From: Theodoxus fluviatilis
Taxonomy: Eukaryota; Mollusca; Gastropoda; Cycloneritida; Neritidae
Length of the DNA: 64,000 nucleotides
Direction: 5' to 3'
Assembly (NCBI GenBank): GCA_034096865.1
Contig: JAWQFJ010002771.1
Span: 117,001-181,000 of the forward strand
Below the pieces are notes generated by a model. The model was not told where the DNA came from. It did no database searches and was given only the letters and a program-made list of their open reading frames with translations. Made by a program: the position numbers and the translations under genes. Below are positions 31,646 to 42,749 of the stretch, in pieces (positions within the stretch are counted from its first letter, which is position 1; every line of letters starts with the position of its first letter).

Positions 31646-31727
31646 GGCCAGTGTCAACATGTGTCCAAGATTTGACTGCCTTTATTTTTGCTTTCATCAT
31701 ATTCACACATGTTGACACCGGCCTATT
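31646..31727. repeat. Hairpin with 21-bp arms
   Basis: TAGGCCAGTGTCAACATGTG and its inverted complement (one mismatch, ACACCGG for ACACTGG) enclose about 40 bases. Confidence 0.7.
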
Positions 31728-31769
31728 CCTCGCAACATCTTGCGAGGTTCCTAGAGTAAGCAAAGGGGG

Positions 31770-31905
31770 AGGGGCCGCTATTGCGGAGGGCTGCTATTGC
31801 GGGATTTTTTTTGGTCAAAAGTTTTTAAGGAAATAATTTTGTCCTAAAACGCCAAAAAAAACCCACATAAAATCTTTAATACTTTTTTTTTCTTAAAAAA
31901 CGTAG
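31770..31905. mobile_element. CCGCTATTGCGG foldback element, solo arm
   Basis: GGGGCCGCTATTGCGGAGGG, a related second unit, GGGATTTTTTT, then GTCCTAAAACGCCAAAAAAA. This is the same order as the arms of the foldback at 42750-43555. Confidence 0.65.
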
Positions 31906-31952
31906 AAATTTTTTCGATATGCCTGCAACCATTCTGAACACAGAGATATACT

Positions 31953-32650
31953 GGGGCCTGTTCAAGAGGCCTACCGGTACGTACCGGTACGTACCGGTAG
32001 CCTCTTGAACGACTTGGTACGGCTACCGGTACGTACCGGTACGTACCGCGCCGGAGAGCCGTTGCGCCTGTATAGCCAAAATGGCTGCCTTCGGGGAAAG
32101 GAAGAAAGTCGTCTTCACAAATATGCGCTGTGGCACGCATTTCGACCTGTGATTATTACCCAGCCTATGCGAGACGTTACAAGAAGTTAGGCTGATATTG
32201 TACTTTTCTTTTTTAAAAGAATAACTGCTCTGAAATAATTACTGGGCAAGATGTTAGCAAACATTTCCAAGGCAGATAGCGAAACAATTTTAAGGGAAGC
32301 AACTCTTATATCTTACATTAGCCCTTTGTTTGTTGTGTAATCTCCCTTGAAGTGAGCATCGAAATATTCTTGCTTACACCAAGTTAGCACTGTCGTTTTG
32401 ACATAAATTTCTATTCGAGTGATGCCGAGCATTCATGCACAGCTACAGCTTAACGTATTTCATCAGTTCCACAAGGAACGAGCAGTCTGCAGCTGCTGGT
32501 TTACTCATTTGGTTGAGAAGCGCAATCCGCGGCGATGAGAAGGCATCGCGGAAGCCATCTTGGCTACCGTTGGGTCATAACGAGTCGTTGAAGAGGGCAC
32601 ACCGGTTGCTCGGCCACCGGTAGGCTACCGGTAGGTCGTCTTGAACGCAC
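31953..32650. mobile_element. ACCGGTACGT palindromic element, copy 1
   Basis: About 700 bp beginning GGGGCCTGTTCAAGAGGCC and ending with inverted TACCGGTAGG, then TCGTCTTGAACGC. Nearly identical to 33317-34009. Near the left end ACCGGTACGT, which joins two palindromes, is repeated in two blocks. No coding potential recognised. Confidence 0.75.
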
Positions 32651-32654
32651 GGCT

Positions 32655-34098
32655 GGCTGCGCTCGATATGTCCGCCGGAATCCGCCGGCGGGCGAGACGG
32701 GGCACCGGCGGGTTTTTTGTTCAGCTCACGTGATCGGCGGATCACCCGGCGAACCGCCGGGTCCGCCGTCAGGTTTTCTGAGGCGAACGAAGATCCAAGA
32801 TGGCGACGACAAGACTAGGCTTTTTGTTTCATGACGATTCGACACTGAAAATATTTGATAATTCGTTCTCCGCTGACTCATGTGTGCCTTAATTTGTCAC
32901 CTCGCTGCAATTTCCGCTGGACAATTGAAGTAGATTACGATTTATTTTCTTTATTGTGTGCACGATGTGTGGTTGACGGTGAGAAATCCTGCATTAAGTT
33001 CGAATTGAAAATTCTCTCGCGAAGGGACGTAACTCTACATTCTGACCTCCCTTTGCGTAAAGGAAAATCGCTCGAGTGCGTGGTCTTAGTGTATAATTAT
33101 AGGGTCTTTGACTGCACCTAGGCTCAGGAGTCACTTATCAGGGCATAGGTAGTGGTAATAAAAATGTTCAATTTACACAATAACCTCAAACCTTACCATA
33201 AACCAAGAAGACAGCACATTTCCTCATCATCGCTACCGCTGTCTAGTAACTCTTCTAAACACCACAATTGTGCCGCCATGTTGATCAGCCGAAAGCGCTC
33301 GATTAGCACGAAAGCTGGGGCCTGTTCAAGAGGCCTACCGGTACGTACCGGTACGTACCGGTAGCCTCTTGAATGACTTGGTACGGCTACCGGTACGTAC
33401 CGCGCCGGAGAGCCGTTGCGCCTGTATAGCCAAAATGGCTGCCTTCGGGGAAAGGAAGAAAGTCGTCATCACAAATATGCGCTGTGGCACGCATTTCGAC
33501 CTGTGATTATTACCCAGCCTATGCGAGACGTTACAAGAAGTTAGGCTGAGATTGTACTTTTCTTTTTTAAAAGAATAACTGCTCTGAAATAATTACTGGG
33601 CAAGAGTTAGCAAACATTTCCAAGGCAGATAGCGAAACAATTTTAAGGGAAGCACCTCTTATATCTTACATTAGCCCTTTGTTTGTTGTGTAATCTCCCT
33701 TGAAGTGAGCATCGAAATATTCTTGCTTACACCAAGTTAGCACTGTCGTTTTGACATAAATTTCTATTCGAGCGATGCCGAGCATTCATGCACAGCTACA
33801 GCTTAACGTATTTCATCTGCTTCCACAAGGAACGAGCAGTCTGCAGCTGCTGGTTTACTCATTTGGTTGAGAAGCGCAATCCGCGGCGATGAGAAGGCAT
33901 CGCGGAAGCCATCTTGGCTACCGTTGGGTCATAACGAGTCGTTGAAGAGGGCACACCGGTTGCTCGGCTACCGGTAGGCTATCGGTAGGTCGTCTTGAAC
34001 GCATGGCTGTCGATTAGCCGGTCACGTGACGGGGGATCGCCGGTCACGTGGCGGCGGACCGCCGCCGCCGGATTCAGGCAGATAAATCGAGCGCAGCC
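32655..34098. mobile_element. GGCTGCGCTCGAT-ended element (1.44 kb, hosts a nested copy)
   Basis: GGCTGCGCTCGAT at 32655-32667 and ATCGAGCGCAGCC at 34086-34098 are perfect inverted ends. The similarity extends imperfectly over about 34 bp and includes CCGCCGG-rich sequence. Contains CpG-rich CCGGCGG palindromes, an unrecognised 88-codon ORF (32855-33121) and the nested ACCGGTACGT element. No clear target duplication. Confidence 0.65.
33308..34009. mobile_element. ACCGGTACGT palindromic element, copy 2 (nested)
   Basis: Flanked by TCGATTAGC on both sides (33299-33307, 34010-34018). It differs from copy 1 by one fewer palindromic unit and a handful of substitutions. The duplicated 9-mer sits 7-9 bp outside the conserved left end, so the exact border is uncertain. 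Confidence 0.7.
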
Positions 34099-34106
34099 AC
34101 TAGAGG

Positions 34107-34355
34107 TTGGTCATATGACTTCGGCTCCACATTCCAATGATTTAACCTATCAAAACTCAAATTAATCAAAAGACCATCGAGAGTAAAAAGAGACGATTCT
34201 GTTTCACTCCAATTATTTATCTTGATAGATAAACACAAATTTGGTGTTCTAATAAAACTAATCTATGAGATTTTCAGGAAATCATTTGAGAACTACTTTT
34301 AGCGCAAATGTCGTCTACAAAGTTGCAAAATGCCGTGAGCACGTGCGATTGTGTA
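34107..34355. repeat. Dispersed repeat shared with 59923-60176
   Basis: From TTGGTCATATGACTTCGG-like sequence through 'TTGGTGTTCTAATAAAAC' to 'GCACGTGCGATTGTGTA'. The second copy has about 85-90% identity by eye. Confidence 0.7.
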
Positions 34356-34659
34356 CGCAATCTTTGGAACCAGTATAAACGCAGCGAAAATGATTCCTGT
34401 GGCACCGAGCTGGTGGCATGAATCTATGGTTATACTCTCGCCAGTAAATGCTTTCTGACCGGAACCTGTAGTCTAACACTGTTTGACGAGCTGCTGGAGT
34501 CCACACTTCGATGATTCGTGTATCGACATATGGAGTCGGTAAGTGATTTAATCTACATTCCGTCTGTGTTGAACGTTAAATGGTTAATCGAGTGGAAGTT
34601 TCTTCTGTAGGAATCCGTCCGATTCCGAAGTTTGATATCATCGGATAGCTCAGAAACAG

Positions 34660-35225
34660 TTTTTGACTCACATGCGAAGCAAAAGTGAGTCTATGTACTC
34701 ACCCGTTTCGTCCGTCCGGGCGTCCGGGCGTCCGTACAAACTTTAACATTGGATTTTTCTCGGACACTATTAAGTCTATCAACACCCAATTTGGTATGAT
34801 GGTGTATGATGACAAGGCGTACAAAAACATACATAGTGACTTGACCTTGCTTCAAGGTCAAGGTCGCAGGGGCTGTCTAAAAAAACAGCCATTTTCCAAA
34901 TTTTCCCAATTTTTGACTGAAGTTTTTGAGATTGGATGCCTGACCTATATATGGTTTATAGGGCAAAGTAATTCCTATCTTTTGATACCACTTTGATTGA
35001 CCTTGCTTCAAGGTCAAGGTCACAGGAGCTCTTTAAAGTTGGATTGTATACATACTTTTTGAAGTGACCTTGACCCTGAACTATGTAAGATTAATCTTCC
35101 CAACTTCATAACATTGTAGTACACATGTTATACTTTCATACTAGGTCACCCGTGTCGTCCGTCTAGGCGTCCGGGCGTCCGTCTGGGTGTCCGGGCGTCC
35201 GGGCGTCTGGGCGTCCTGTAATCCT
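34660..35225 (-). mobile_element. AGGTCA element, copy 6 (truncated)
   Basis: Inverted orientation. The hairpin end is at 34665-34692; the other end is replaced by a (GTCCGGGC)-type array and then unrelated sequence at about 35226. Confidence 0.8.
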
Positions 35226-35231
35226 TAAACA

Positions 35232-35453
35232 CAATTTTTTGCACGGGGCCACAGATCACGGTTGTTGGATGCCATTAGCAGATGGTTTCTCATGTTGTCT
35301 GCTCCTAACTTCCGGTCAGTGCGCTGACCGCGCTCAGCTTCTGGAGGGGGGTCTGGCAATTGCCAGCCCCAGTGCGTGAACGCACGCGCAGGAATCAGGT
35401 CATTCCTGAATTGTCCCAGGGAGAACTGGCATCAACTCAAAATTTTTCTTGAG
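35232..35453 (+). repeat. Copy of the candidate TRIM interior
   Basis: About 220 bases beginning ACACAATTTTTTGCACGGGG and ending AACTCAAAATTTTT are essentially identical to 40826-41046, but here without flanking long terminal repeats. Confidence 0.7.
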
Positions 35454-35577
35454 GGAAGAGGAACGGAGAACGAGACGATCTGCCTACGAGATATAACGGC
35501 GAGTACTTATGATCTTTTCGATCGAATTTTTATCGGTTCCTCAGTTTTTCTCTACGTGCAGTTGTGTGTTGATGCCG

Positions 35578-35711
35578 TGAGAGTGCATTCGTTACTCGGA
35601 TATTCACATGTGCGGAGATTGAAAGACTTTCTCGATTATCATGGAAAAGTGAGAGTGCATTCGTTACTCGGATATTCACATGTGCGGAGATGTAAGACTT
35701 TCTCGATAAGA
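35578..35711. repeat. Tandem duplication, 73-bp period
   Basis: GAGAGTGCATTCGTTACTCG through GGAGAT occurs twice in a row (from 35579 and 35652), followed each time by a variant of AAGACTTTCTCGAT. Confidence 0.85.
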
Positions 35712-36178
35712 GTGGTCTGATTGAGTGGCGGACATTGTATACATGTATGATTGTGCGTCGATGAAAACCCCACGTGGGATTCTCACGGTCCGAGACCATG
35801 TGAATTCACACATGCCACGAAATATTTTCAGACGGTCCGCCGTTTCACTGAAACTGCAGAGTACCTCATTCGATAATCCAATCTGGCTAAGAACGGCTCT
35901 CACAATTTCTACCACGTTTTCTCCGGAATTCTTGCTAACTTACGATCTGTACGCATCAAGTATGTTCAGAGAAATGTGCGACAGACTTGTGCCTCCCATC
36001 ATAATGATCATTTGCGAATCATTCGGCATGATTCTGCCCGATTCTATGCTAAATTACGATATGTACGCACAGCATTAATTTATCATAGGTGTATGTTGAA
36101 TGCATTAACAGATCGTGAAACCTCCTACAGTTCACACATCGAATGCAGGTCAACGCAGCCACGCCGAACATTTGTCTC

Positions 36179-36221
36179 CAAGATGGCGGCACGCAATGTA
36201 CTCATGCTGTCCGCCATCTTG
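36179..36221. promoter_or_regulatory. Facing YY1-type motifs
   Basis: CAAGATGGCGG (36179-36189) and its inverted complement CCGCCATCTTG (36211-36221) with a 21-bp spacer. AAGATGGCGGC is the YY1 consensus. Either a promoter-proximal pair or the end of a palindromic repeat. Confidence 0.4.
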
Positions 36222-36239
36222 AATCTTAAAAGCTAGCAC

Positions 36240-37020
36240 CTCTCAAAATGCCTCGCTCAATCTACGCCCGTCTTCGATTGGCTCGATAGCAAGCAAAGAA
36301 CGAAACTGCCCCTTCGGCGAGATCTGCGTAGATCTACCGAGATCTTCGCATTTTCAAACCAGGCACAGGTAGCTCCTGGCGCCATAATAGCGGTGACAGG
36401 GGAGGCAACTCTGACTGGTAAGTTGCTAAGCAGGGAGCAGCGATAGTCTCCCTTGCCATTGCACGGGAACCTCTCGGTGTTGTGACCTTTGCAGAATGTC
36501 ACTGTAAAACATTTAAGTGGTGTGAGTTAAATGAGTGTGATAATTAGCTTACTGAGCTACAGTCGAAAAAATTCCAGGTTACCCAGAGGCATAAACCACT
36601 TTGATACCGGCAGAGCGAGAGGGTTCTGGTTGGAGCAAATGTCACTGTCAATGACTGGATGTACATGTTGGTTATGCTTTGCATATACTTTCAACATGGC
36701 AACACAAGAGTCGTGACCAATAACCTTGCAGTGACTAACCTACTTTCTGACTGGGTCAGAAACAAACATCTTTTTTGAGAAAAACCAAATGTGAGTGGTT
36801 GAAACTCATTTTGTAGACAAAATACAACAAACTGAAATGATGTGAACTTTTTTCCTTGAAGTGGGGCCTAATGCCCTGCGTGGCTTAATGCCATGCTTTT
36901 CCCTACTACTTCACAGCTAACAGTAAAGCTGTTCACAAACATCCTGCCTGTGATAGCACAGACCAGCCTTTTCTCTTTCTGTTGCCTTGTTTATTTCTAC
37001 TGTAAGTGAAATGTGCAAAT
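36240..37020. other. Unassigned stretch
   Basis: No recognised gene or repeat; short ORFs only. Confidence 0.3.
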
Positions 37021-37022
37021 TG

Positions 37023-37640
37023 TCACCCATCGATCTCGAAGTAGCGGATGTAATAGTCCACTGTTATCAGGAAGGATCTGTCTTGCCAATTGAAGATATC
37101 GGTGCCAAGCTTCTGCCACGGTCGAGTTGGGACTTCGTGGGATAGGAGTGGTTCCTTTGGGTTTGCTGGGCTCATACTGGCACAGATGGTACAGGCTGCG
37201 ATGGTGTTGTGGATCTGTTTTTTCATCCCTGGCCAGAACATGATTTCTCCTGCTCGTTGCTTTATTTTCTCAATTCCAAAGTGGCTGGAGTGAATCTTCG
37301 TTATTATTTCTGGACGCATGGCAAGTGGTAAAGTATCTTCTCTCCTTTGAAGATGATTCCATCGGTAAAGTATCTTCTCTCCTTTGAAGATGTTTCCATC
37401 GATGGAGGAAAGTTCATCTCTGAAGTTCCAGAACTCACTGATGGTTGATTTGCAGTCTGTACGAAGTTCAGGCCATCCATTCTGTATGGTTGACTTCAAA
37501 TCTTGCAGTTGAGGGTCTTCTGCAGTGGCTTTCTGAATTTGCTTCATTTTCACATCGGTGACGGGCTGATTCTCGACGACAGTGTGGACGTATGCGTCGA
37601 TGTCTTCAGCAATTTTCACTGTCTTCTGGTTCTGTTGCAG
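37023..37640 (-). pseudogene. Ty3/gypsy pol fragment: RNase H-integrase junction
   Basis: Minus strand. After the tandem repeats the frame reads TVKIAEDIDAYVHTVVENQP, then KATAEDPQLQDLK and NGWPE (the linker typical after gypsy RNase H). Next comes the integrase zinc-binding domain (HSSHFGIEKI, WPGMKKQIHNTIAACTICAS; an HHCC pattern) and the start of the integrase core with the first catalytic Asp in KLGTDIF. It stops after YFEIDG at 37023, so the remaining catalytic residues are absent. A 37-bp tandem duplication (37327 and 37364) repeats the ILYRW / EDTLP segment. Confidence 0.85.
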
Positions 37641-38700
37641 GTATGGGCGCAAGCCCCGGTGGTGGACTTCTTCGTGAACTCCAATGCTTGGGCGTAATGC
37701 CTTGGGGGAACCCTGTGGGATCCCAGTGGGCCCAGAGCCCTGGTTCTGTTGCAGGTTTGGGCGCAAGCCCTGGTGGTGGATTTCCTCGTGAAATCCAATG
37801 CTTGGGCGTAATGCCTTGGGGGAACCCTGTGGGATCCCAGTGGGCCCAGAGCCCTGGTTCTGTTGCAGGTTTGGGCGCAAGCCCTGGTGGTGGATTTCCT
37901 CGTGAAATCCAATGCTTGGGCGTAATGCCTTGGGGGAACCCTGTGGGATCCCAGTGGGCCCAGAGCCCTGGTTCTGTTGCAGGTTTGGGCGCAAGCCCTG
38001 GTGGTGGATTTCCTCGTGAAATCCAATGCTTGGGCGTAATGCCTTGGGGGAACCCTGTGGGATCCCAGTGGGCCCAGAGCCCTGGTTCTGTTGCAGGTTT
38101 GGGCGCAAGCCCTGGTGGTGGATTTCCTCGTGAAATCCAATGCTTGGGCGTAATGCCTTGGGGGAACCCTGTGGGATCCCAGTGGGCCCAGAGCCCTGGT
38201 TCTGTTGCAGGTTTGGGCGCAAGCCCTGGTGGTGGATTTCCTCGTGAAATCCAATGCTTGGGCGTAATGCCTTGGGGGAACCCTGTGGGATCCCAGTGGG
38301 CCCAGAGCCCTGGTTCTGTTGCAGGTATGGGCGCAAGCCCTGGTGGTGGACTCCCTCGTGAACTCCAATGCTTGGGCGTAATGCCTTGGGGGAACCCTGC
38401 GGGATCCCAGTGGGCCCAGAGCCCTGGTTCTGTTGCAGGTTTGGGCGCAAGCCCTGGTGATGGACTCCCTCGTGAAATTCCCATGCTTGGGCGTAATGCC
38501 TTGGGGGGAATCCTGTGGGATCCCAGTGGGCCCAGAGCCCTGGTTTTGTTGCAGGTCCTGTGGGATCCCAGTGGGCCCAGAGCCCTGGTTTTGTTGCAGG
38601 TATGGGCGCAAGCCCGGGTGGTGGACTTCCTCATGAACTCCAACGGATGGGCGTCATGCCTGGTGGAATTCCTGCAGGATCACAGTGGGCCCATGCCTTG
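37641..38700. repeat. 114-bp tandem repeat, about 7-9 units, in frame with gypsy fragment
   Basis: The unit contains CTGGTTCTGTTGCAGGT, GGGCGCAAGCCCTGGTGGTG and GTGGGATCCCAGTGGGCCC. Central units are almost identical. Because 114 = 3 x 38, at least four frames stay open for over 300 codons on both strands. The minus frame joined to the gypsy fragment reads 38-residue repeats such as QNQGSGPTGIPQGSPKALRP. Right-end units are shortened. Confidence 0.9.
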
Positions 38701-38820
38701 TTGGAATCCTTCGGGACCCCATCGGGCGGAGCCCTGTGATGATATTCTTGTGAACTCCAATTGTTAGGAATAGTGGCGAGTTTCATGTTGGTGGCACAAG
38801 ATTTTGTTGCATTTTGCAGA

Positions 38821-39177
38821 ATGCCTCCCCAACGACGGGGCACACGCAGGCGCAGGATTCCCAGCAGGTCGCAGGACAAGATGGAGTCACTCCCTTCCAC
38901 TGCTCTGCTTGACCACGCACAGGCAATCTCCGACCACCGCCACTCCAGCGTGGCGCCCCCACGGTCTTTCGGCCGGATCACCTGGGAAGCGGCTATCCTG
39001 CAACAGCTGAAGGAGAACAGCGCAACATTGATGGGCCTCTCCGCACGATTGGCGACCCTGGAGCACGAATGGATGCAACTGCTGCCATACAACCCTCCAG
39101 CGTGGCCCCCACGGACAGCAGCACCATCGTCTCCCCCACTGCCAGCACCAGCGTGGCACCCACTGCGCGTCCTTTGA
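38821..39177 (+). CDS. ORF of 118 codons, possible retroelement gag start
   Basis: ATG after an acceptor-like TTTTGCAGA; basic start (PPQRRGTRRRRIPSR), then a helical stretch (ITWEAAILQQLKENSATLM through LATLEHEW) and a Pro-rich end. The segment is much more GC-rich than its flanks. The basic-helical-proline layout suggests a gag or ORF1 N-terminus, but I recognise no domain and it may be non-functional. Confidence 0.3.
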   Translation: MPPQRRGTRRRRIPSRSQDKMESLPSTALLDHAQAISDHRHSSVAPPRSFGRITWEAAILQQLKENSATLMGLSARLATLEHEWMQLLPYNPPAWPPRTAAPSSPPLPAPAWHPLRVL

Positions 39178-39385
39178 GGGCTACAGCGTGGTGCCGTATC
39201 TACGGCCGCTAGAGACCTTGCACAATGACCTGACCCTCAAAGACATGGAGTGTAGGACAGCAACTTATGGCGGGGGCGTTGAGCAAGGTGACAAGAGTGG
39301 CATACCTAAGAACTTGAGCAGCAGTTAAGAACTTTGATCAGCAGCACAGACTCCCGAAGGCCTTGCCAGTAGATGCGCATGTCCT

Positions 39386-39832
39386 TTTGACTTACAAAAG
39401 CGAGTCTGTGTGTCCGTTAAAAAGGTCAGAATTTTAAATGTTGTCTAAAAACAGGAATTTTTCACAATTTCCTAATTTCGCTAAGGTTTTGGAGATTGGA
39501 TACCTGACCCATGTATGGTGTATAGAGCAAAGTCATCCCAATCTCTTTATACCAGTTTAACTCTTCCAAACTCATAACATTGTAGTACACATGCTATATT
39601 TTCATATTAGGTCACCCGTGTCGGGTGTCATCCGTTTAAAACCCTAACGTTGGAATTTTTTCTCCCAGACTATTAAGTCTATCAACACCCAATTCGGCTT
39701 GATGGTGTATGATGACAAAGCGACTTGACCCCGCTTCAAGGTCAAGGTCGCAGTTGCCTTAAATGTTGTCTAAACAACAGCCATTTTCTCACATTCGCTC
39801 AGCATGTGAGTCGTGTGGGCTTGCCCTTCTTT
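39386..39832 (-). mobile_element. AGGTCA element, copy 7 (degenerate)
   Basis: Inverted; decayed hairpin end near 39387 (GACTTACAAAAGCGAGTC) and left end GCATGTGAGTCGTGTGGGC ... GCCCTTCTT at 39802-39832, with large internal deletions. Confidence 0.7.
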
Positions 39833-39835
39833 TCT

Positions 39836-40355
39836 GTATATCTGTACATGCACGAGAAGGGGGTATGCTCCAGCCACAGTAGCATCAGCCTTTTCAGCAA
39901 TCGAACCCACCAGACTCCTTCATCATTAGGAAGATGCCGCAAGCTAGGAAAACATTAAAACCCACAGGGATCATCGCATACCAATCTCAAAACCTATCCC
40001 ACAAACTCTTTTCATGGCTATGTTTTTATGAGCCTTCCATGAATGGTGAGAGTAGGGGACTTGACAGTATCCAAGCACAATCTCAGTCTCGCAGATATAA
40101 CATTGGGCCTTGATAAGTTGTTCATTACTTTCCACTCGGCCAAACACGCAATACCTGCACACTCAATATCTCCACTGTTAGTCACGGAATCTACTCTAAT
40201 ATGAACGTTACACTTTTTCTGCAGATGGCACGGTGGTTGCACATACCTACCGGGTATTGTGTCTGTTTTTCGTGCGTCAGTTGGTCTTCTCTCTAGTTTC
40301 ATTCTCTGGGTTGTGTGGGGGCTGCTATAAGTCGTCTGCAACTCCTTATAGCTGT
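39836..40355. other. Unassigned stretch
   Basis: Nothing recognised. Confidence 0.3.
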
Positions 40356-41695
40356 GGCGGTCAGCCCTCACACAAAACAGGGGTCAAGAAGATTAGTTAC
40401 ATGTTATGATGTGATTGTAAATAATTTTGTACATGGGTGAGAGGTAAAACTACTAGAACAAATAACACTGAGATCAGAACAAGGGACATAACCAGGGTCA
40501 TGGTTTTGATTAATTGTATGAATGTAGAATTCTGTTTCTGAAGAGGAAAATTTGCAATGTGAGTGATGTGTACATTTGTTTGCACAACCTCAGCCGTGTT
40601 ATATAAGCAATAATATCTTTGAGGTTCTGAGGCATGCTGCTATGATTATTATACTGTCGTATGTATAATATATGGTGTCACTGGCTCTTTATTAAGAAAG
40701 AATACTGGATGTTGTGTTAATCGTTGGTTATTATGCTTTCTTAATAAAGATGCCCATTTTCTCTCTCGAATCAAGTGTGCTGTGGTCTTGTGCAAAAAAG
40801 GATTTGTGTGAAAGAATGCAACACAAACACAATTTTTTGCACGGGGCCACAGATCACGGTTGTTGGATGCCATTAGCAGATGGTTTCTCATGTTGTCTGC
40901 TCCTAACTTCCGGTCAGTGCGCTGACCGCGCTCAGCTTCTGGAGGGGGGTCTGGCAATTGCCAGCCCCAGTGCGTGAACGCACGCGCAGGAATCAGGTCA
41001 TTCCTGAATTGTCCCAGGGAGAACTGGCATCAACTCAAAATTTTTCCCCACCCTCCACCCCTAGCTGCCACCAACCTTGTTGTTTTACTAAACAGTCACA
41101 TATATTGCTTTCCATGTACTGACTGGTTACTCAATTGATCGCGTCCCTAGTGACTCTGGAAGGGTAGGAGCCATGCTTTTTCCCATGGGGTTTTTTACCG
41201 CAGGTCCTTCCTTCATATTATTTAGGCGGTCAGCCCTCACACAAAACAGGGGTCAAGAAGATTAGTTACATGTTATGATGTGATTGTAAATAATTTTGTA
41301 CATGGGTGAGAGGTAAAACTACTAGAACAAATAACACTGAGATCAGAACAAGGGACATAACCAGGGTCATGGTTTTGATTAATTGTATGAATGTAGAATT
41401 CTGTTTCTGAAGAGGAAAATTTGCAATGTGAGTGATGTGTACATTTGTTTGCACAACCTCAGCCGTGTTATATAAGCAATAATATCTTTGAGGTTCTGAG
41501 GCATGCTGCTATGATTATTATACTGTCGTATGTATAATATATGGTGTCACTGGCTCTTTATTAAGAAAGAATACTGGATGTTGTGTTAATCGTTGGTTAT
41601 TATGCTTTCTTAATAAAGATGCCCATTTTCTCTCTCGAATCAAGTGTGCTGTGGTCTTGTGCAAAAAAGGATTTGTGTGAAAGAATGCAACACAA
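40356..41695 (+). mobile_element. Candidate TRIM-type LTR element
   Basis: Direct repeats 40356-40826 and 41225-41695 (471 bp, no difference seen by eye) flank about 400 bp of interior. Each repeat contains a TATA-like GTTATATAAGC and, about 140 bp later, a polyadenylation signal AATAAAG, as LTRs do. The interior has no pol or gag. Doubts: the repeats begin GGCGGTC rather than TG, and I could not find a primer-binding site, polypurine tract or target duplication. A plain segmental duplication is the alternative. Confidence 0.5.
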
Positions 41696-41696
41696 A

Positions 41697-42324
41697 AAAC
41701 TTTAACGTTGGATTTTTCTCGGAGACTTTTAAGTCTATCAACACCCACTTTGGCATGATGGTGTAGAATGACAAGGCCTCACAAAACATACACAGTGACT
41801 TGACCTTGCTTCAAGGTCAAGGTCACAGGAGCTCTTTAAAGTTGGATTGTATACATATTTTGAAGTGACCTTGACCCTGAACTATGGAAGATAACTCTTC
41901 CAAACTTCATAACATTGTAGTACACATGTTATACTTTTATCATGAGACACATTTGGTCACATATCATCAAGGTCAAGGTCACTTTGACCCTTATGAAATG
42001 TGACCAAAATGGGGTAGTGAACCACTAAAAGTGACCATATCTCATGGTAGAAAGTGCCAATAAGCACCATTGTGCTTTCTATGTCTTGAATTAACAGCTT
42101 TGTGTTTCATGACCTTGGATGACCTTGACCATGGGTCAAGGTCACATGTATTTTGGTAGGAAAAATGTGTGAAGCAGTTCTTAATGTATGATGTTATTGC
42201 TAGGTTTAGTTGTTTGACCTTGACCCTGAAGGTCATCTGAAGGTCAAGGTCATGTAAAGGTGAAGGTCATGTAAAGGTCAAGCAAGGTCAAGCATGTGAG
42301 TTGAATGGGCTTTGCCCTTCTTGT
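41697..42324 (-). mobile_element. AGGTCA element, copy 8 (right end missing)
   Basis: Inverted. The GGGCTTTGCCCTTCTTGT end is at 42308-42324; the hairpin end is cut at the TRIM-like repeat, suggesting one inserted into or recombined with the other. Confidence 0.8.
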
Positions 42325-42445
42325 TCTAAGTTTAATCCTTCTAAGCATACATTAAATTAATTATTCCTCATCATTAAAAGCACTCAGCGGATTTCTGGGC
42401 ATATCGGCCCAAAAGATTATGCAGACGGGATCGGTTGCCTTACTC

Positions 42446-42740
42446 GCACAATGAAGTATAATTGTTGCTGTTGTATTCAAAGTCCTTATCATGAGTAGAG
42501 TTCACAATATTACACTCTTGTGGTTCAAATTTTTCCGCTTTAATACAAGTTTTACATTTTTGGGAAATCGATGTTTAGAAAATGAATTGATGAAAAGATG
42601 GCTGCCAATATCCGAGTGTATCACAACAAGTGGAGGAATACACTCAACGATGGGATACTTTGTGGTATGCATGGTATGGAAGATTTAAAGCAATCACGTG
42701 ACCAACCTGTTGCTGAGACTATATTCACTAGTCTCAGCAG
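42446..42740 (+). repeat. Host repeat, uninterrupted copy (empty site)
   Basis: From 'CACAATGAAGTATAATTG' to a terminal hairpin GCTGAGACTA ... TAGTCTCAGC (10-bp arms). A second copy at 60853-62638 is split by two insertions, so this copy shows the pre-insertion order. Confidence 0.8.
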
Positions 42741-42749
42741 GGTCGGCTC

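Noticed and set aside
37592..38767. Plus-strand 391-codon ORF and two further minus ORFs over 330 codons
   Set aside because: Same 114-bp tandem repeat read in other frames. Only the frame fused to the gypsy fragment has any argument for it.
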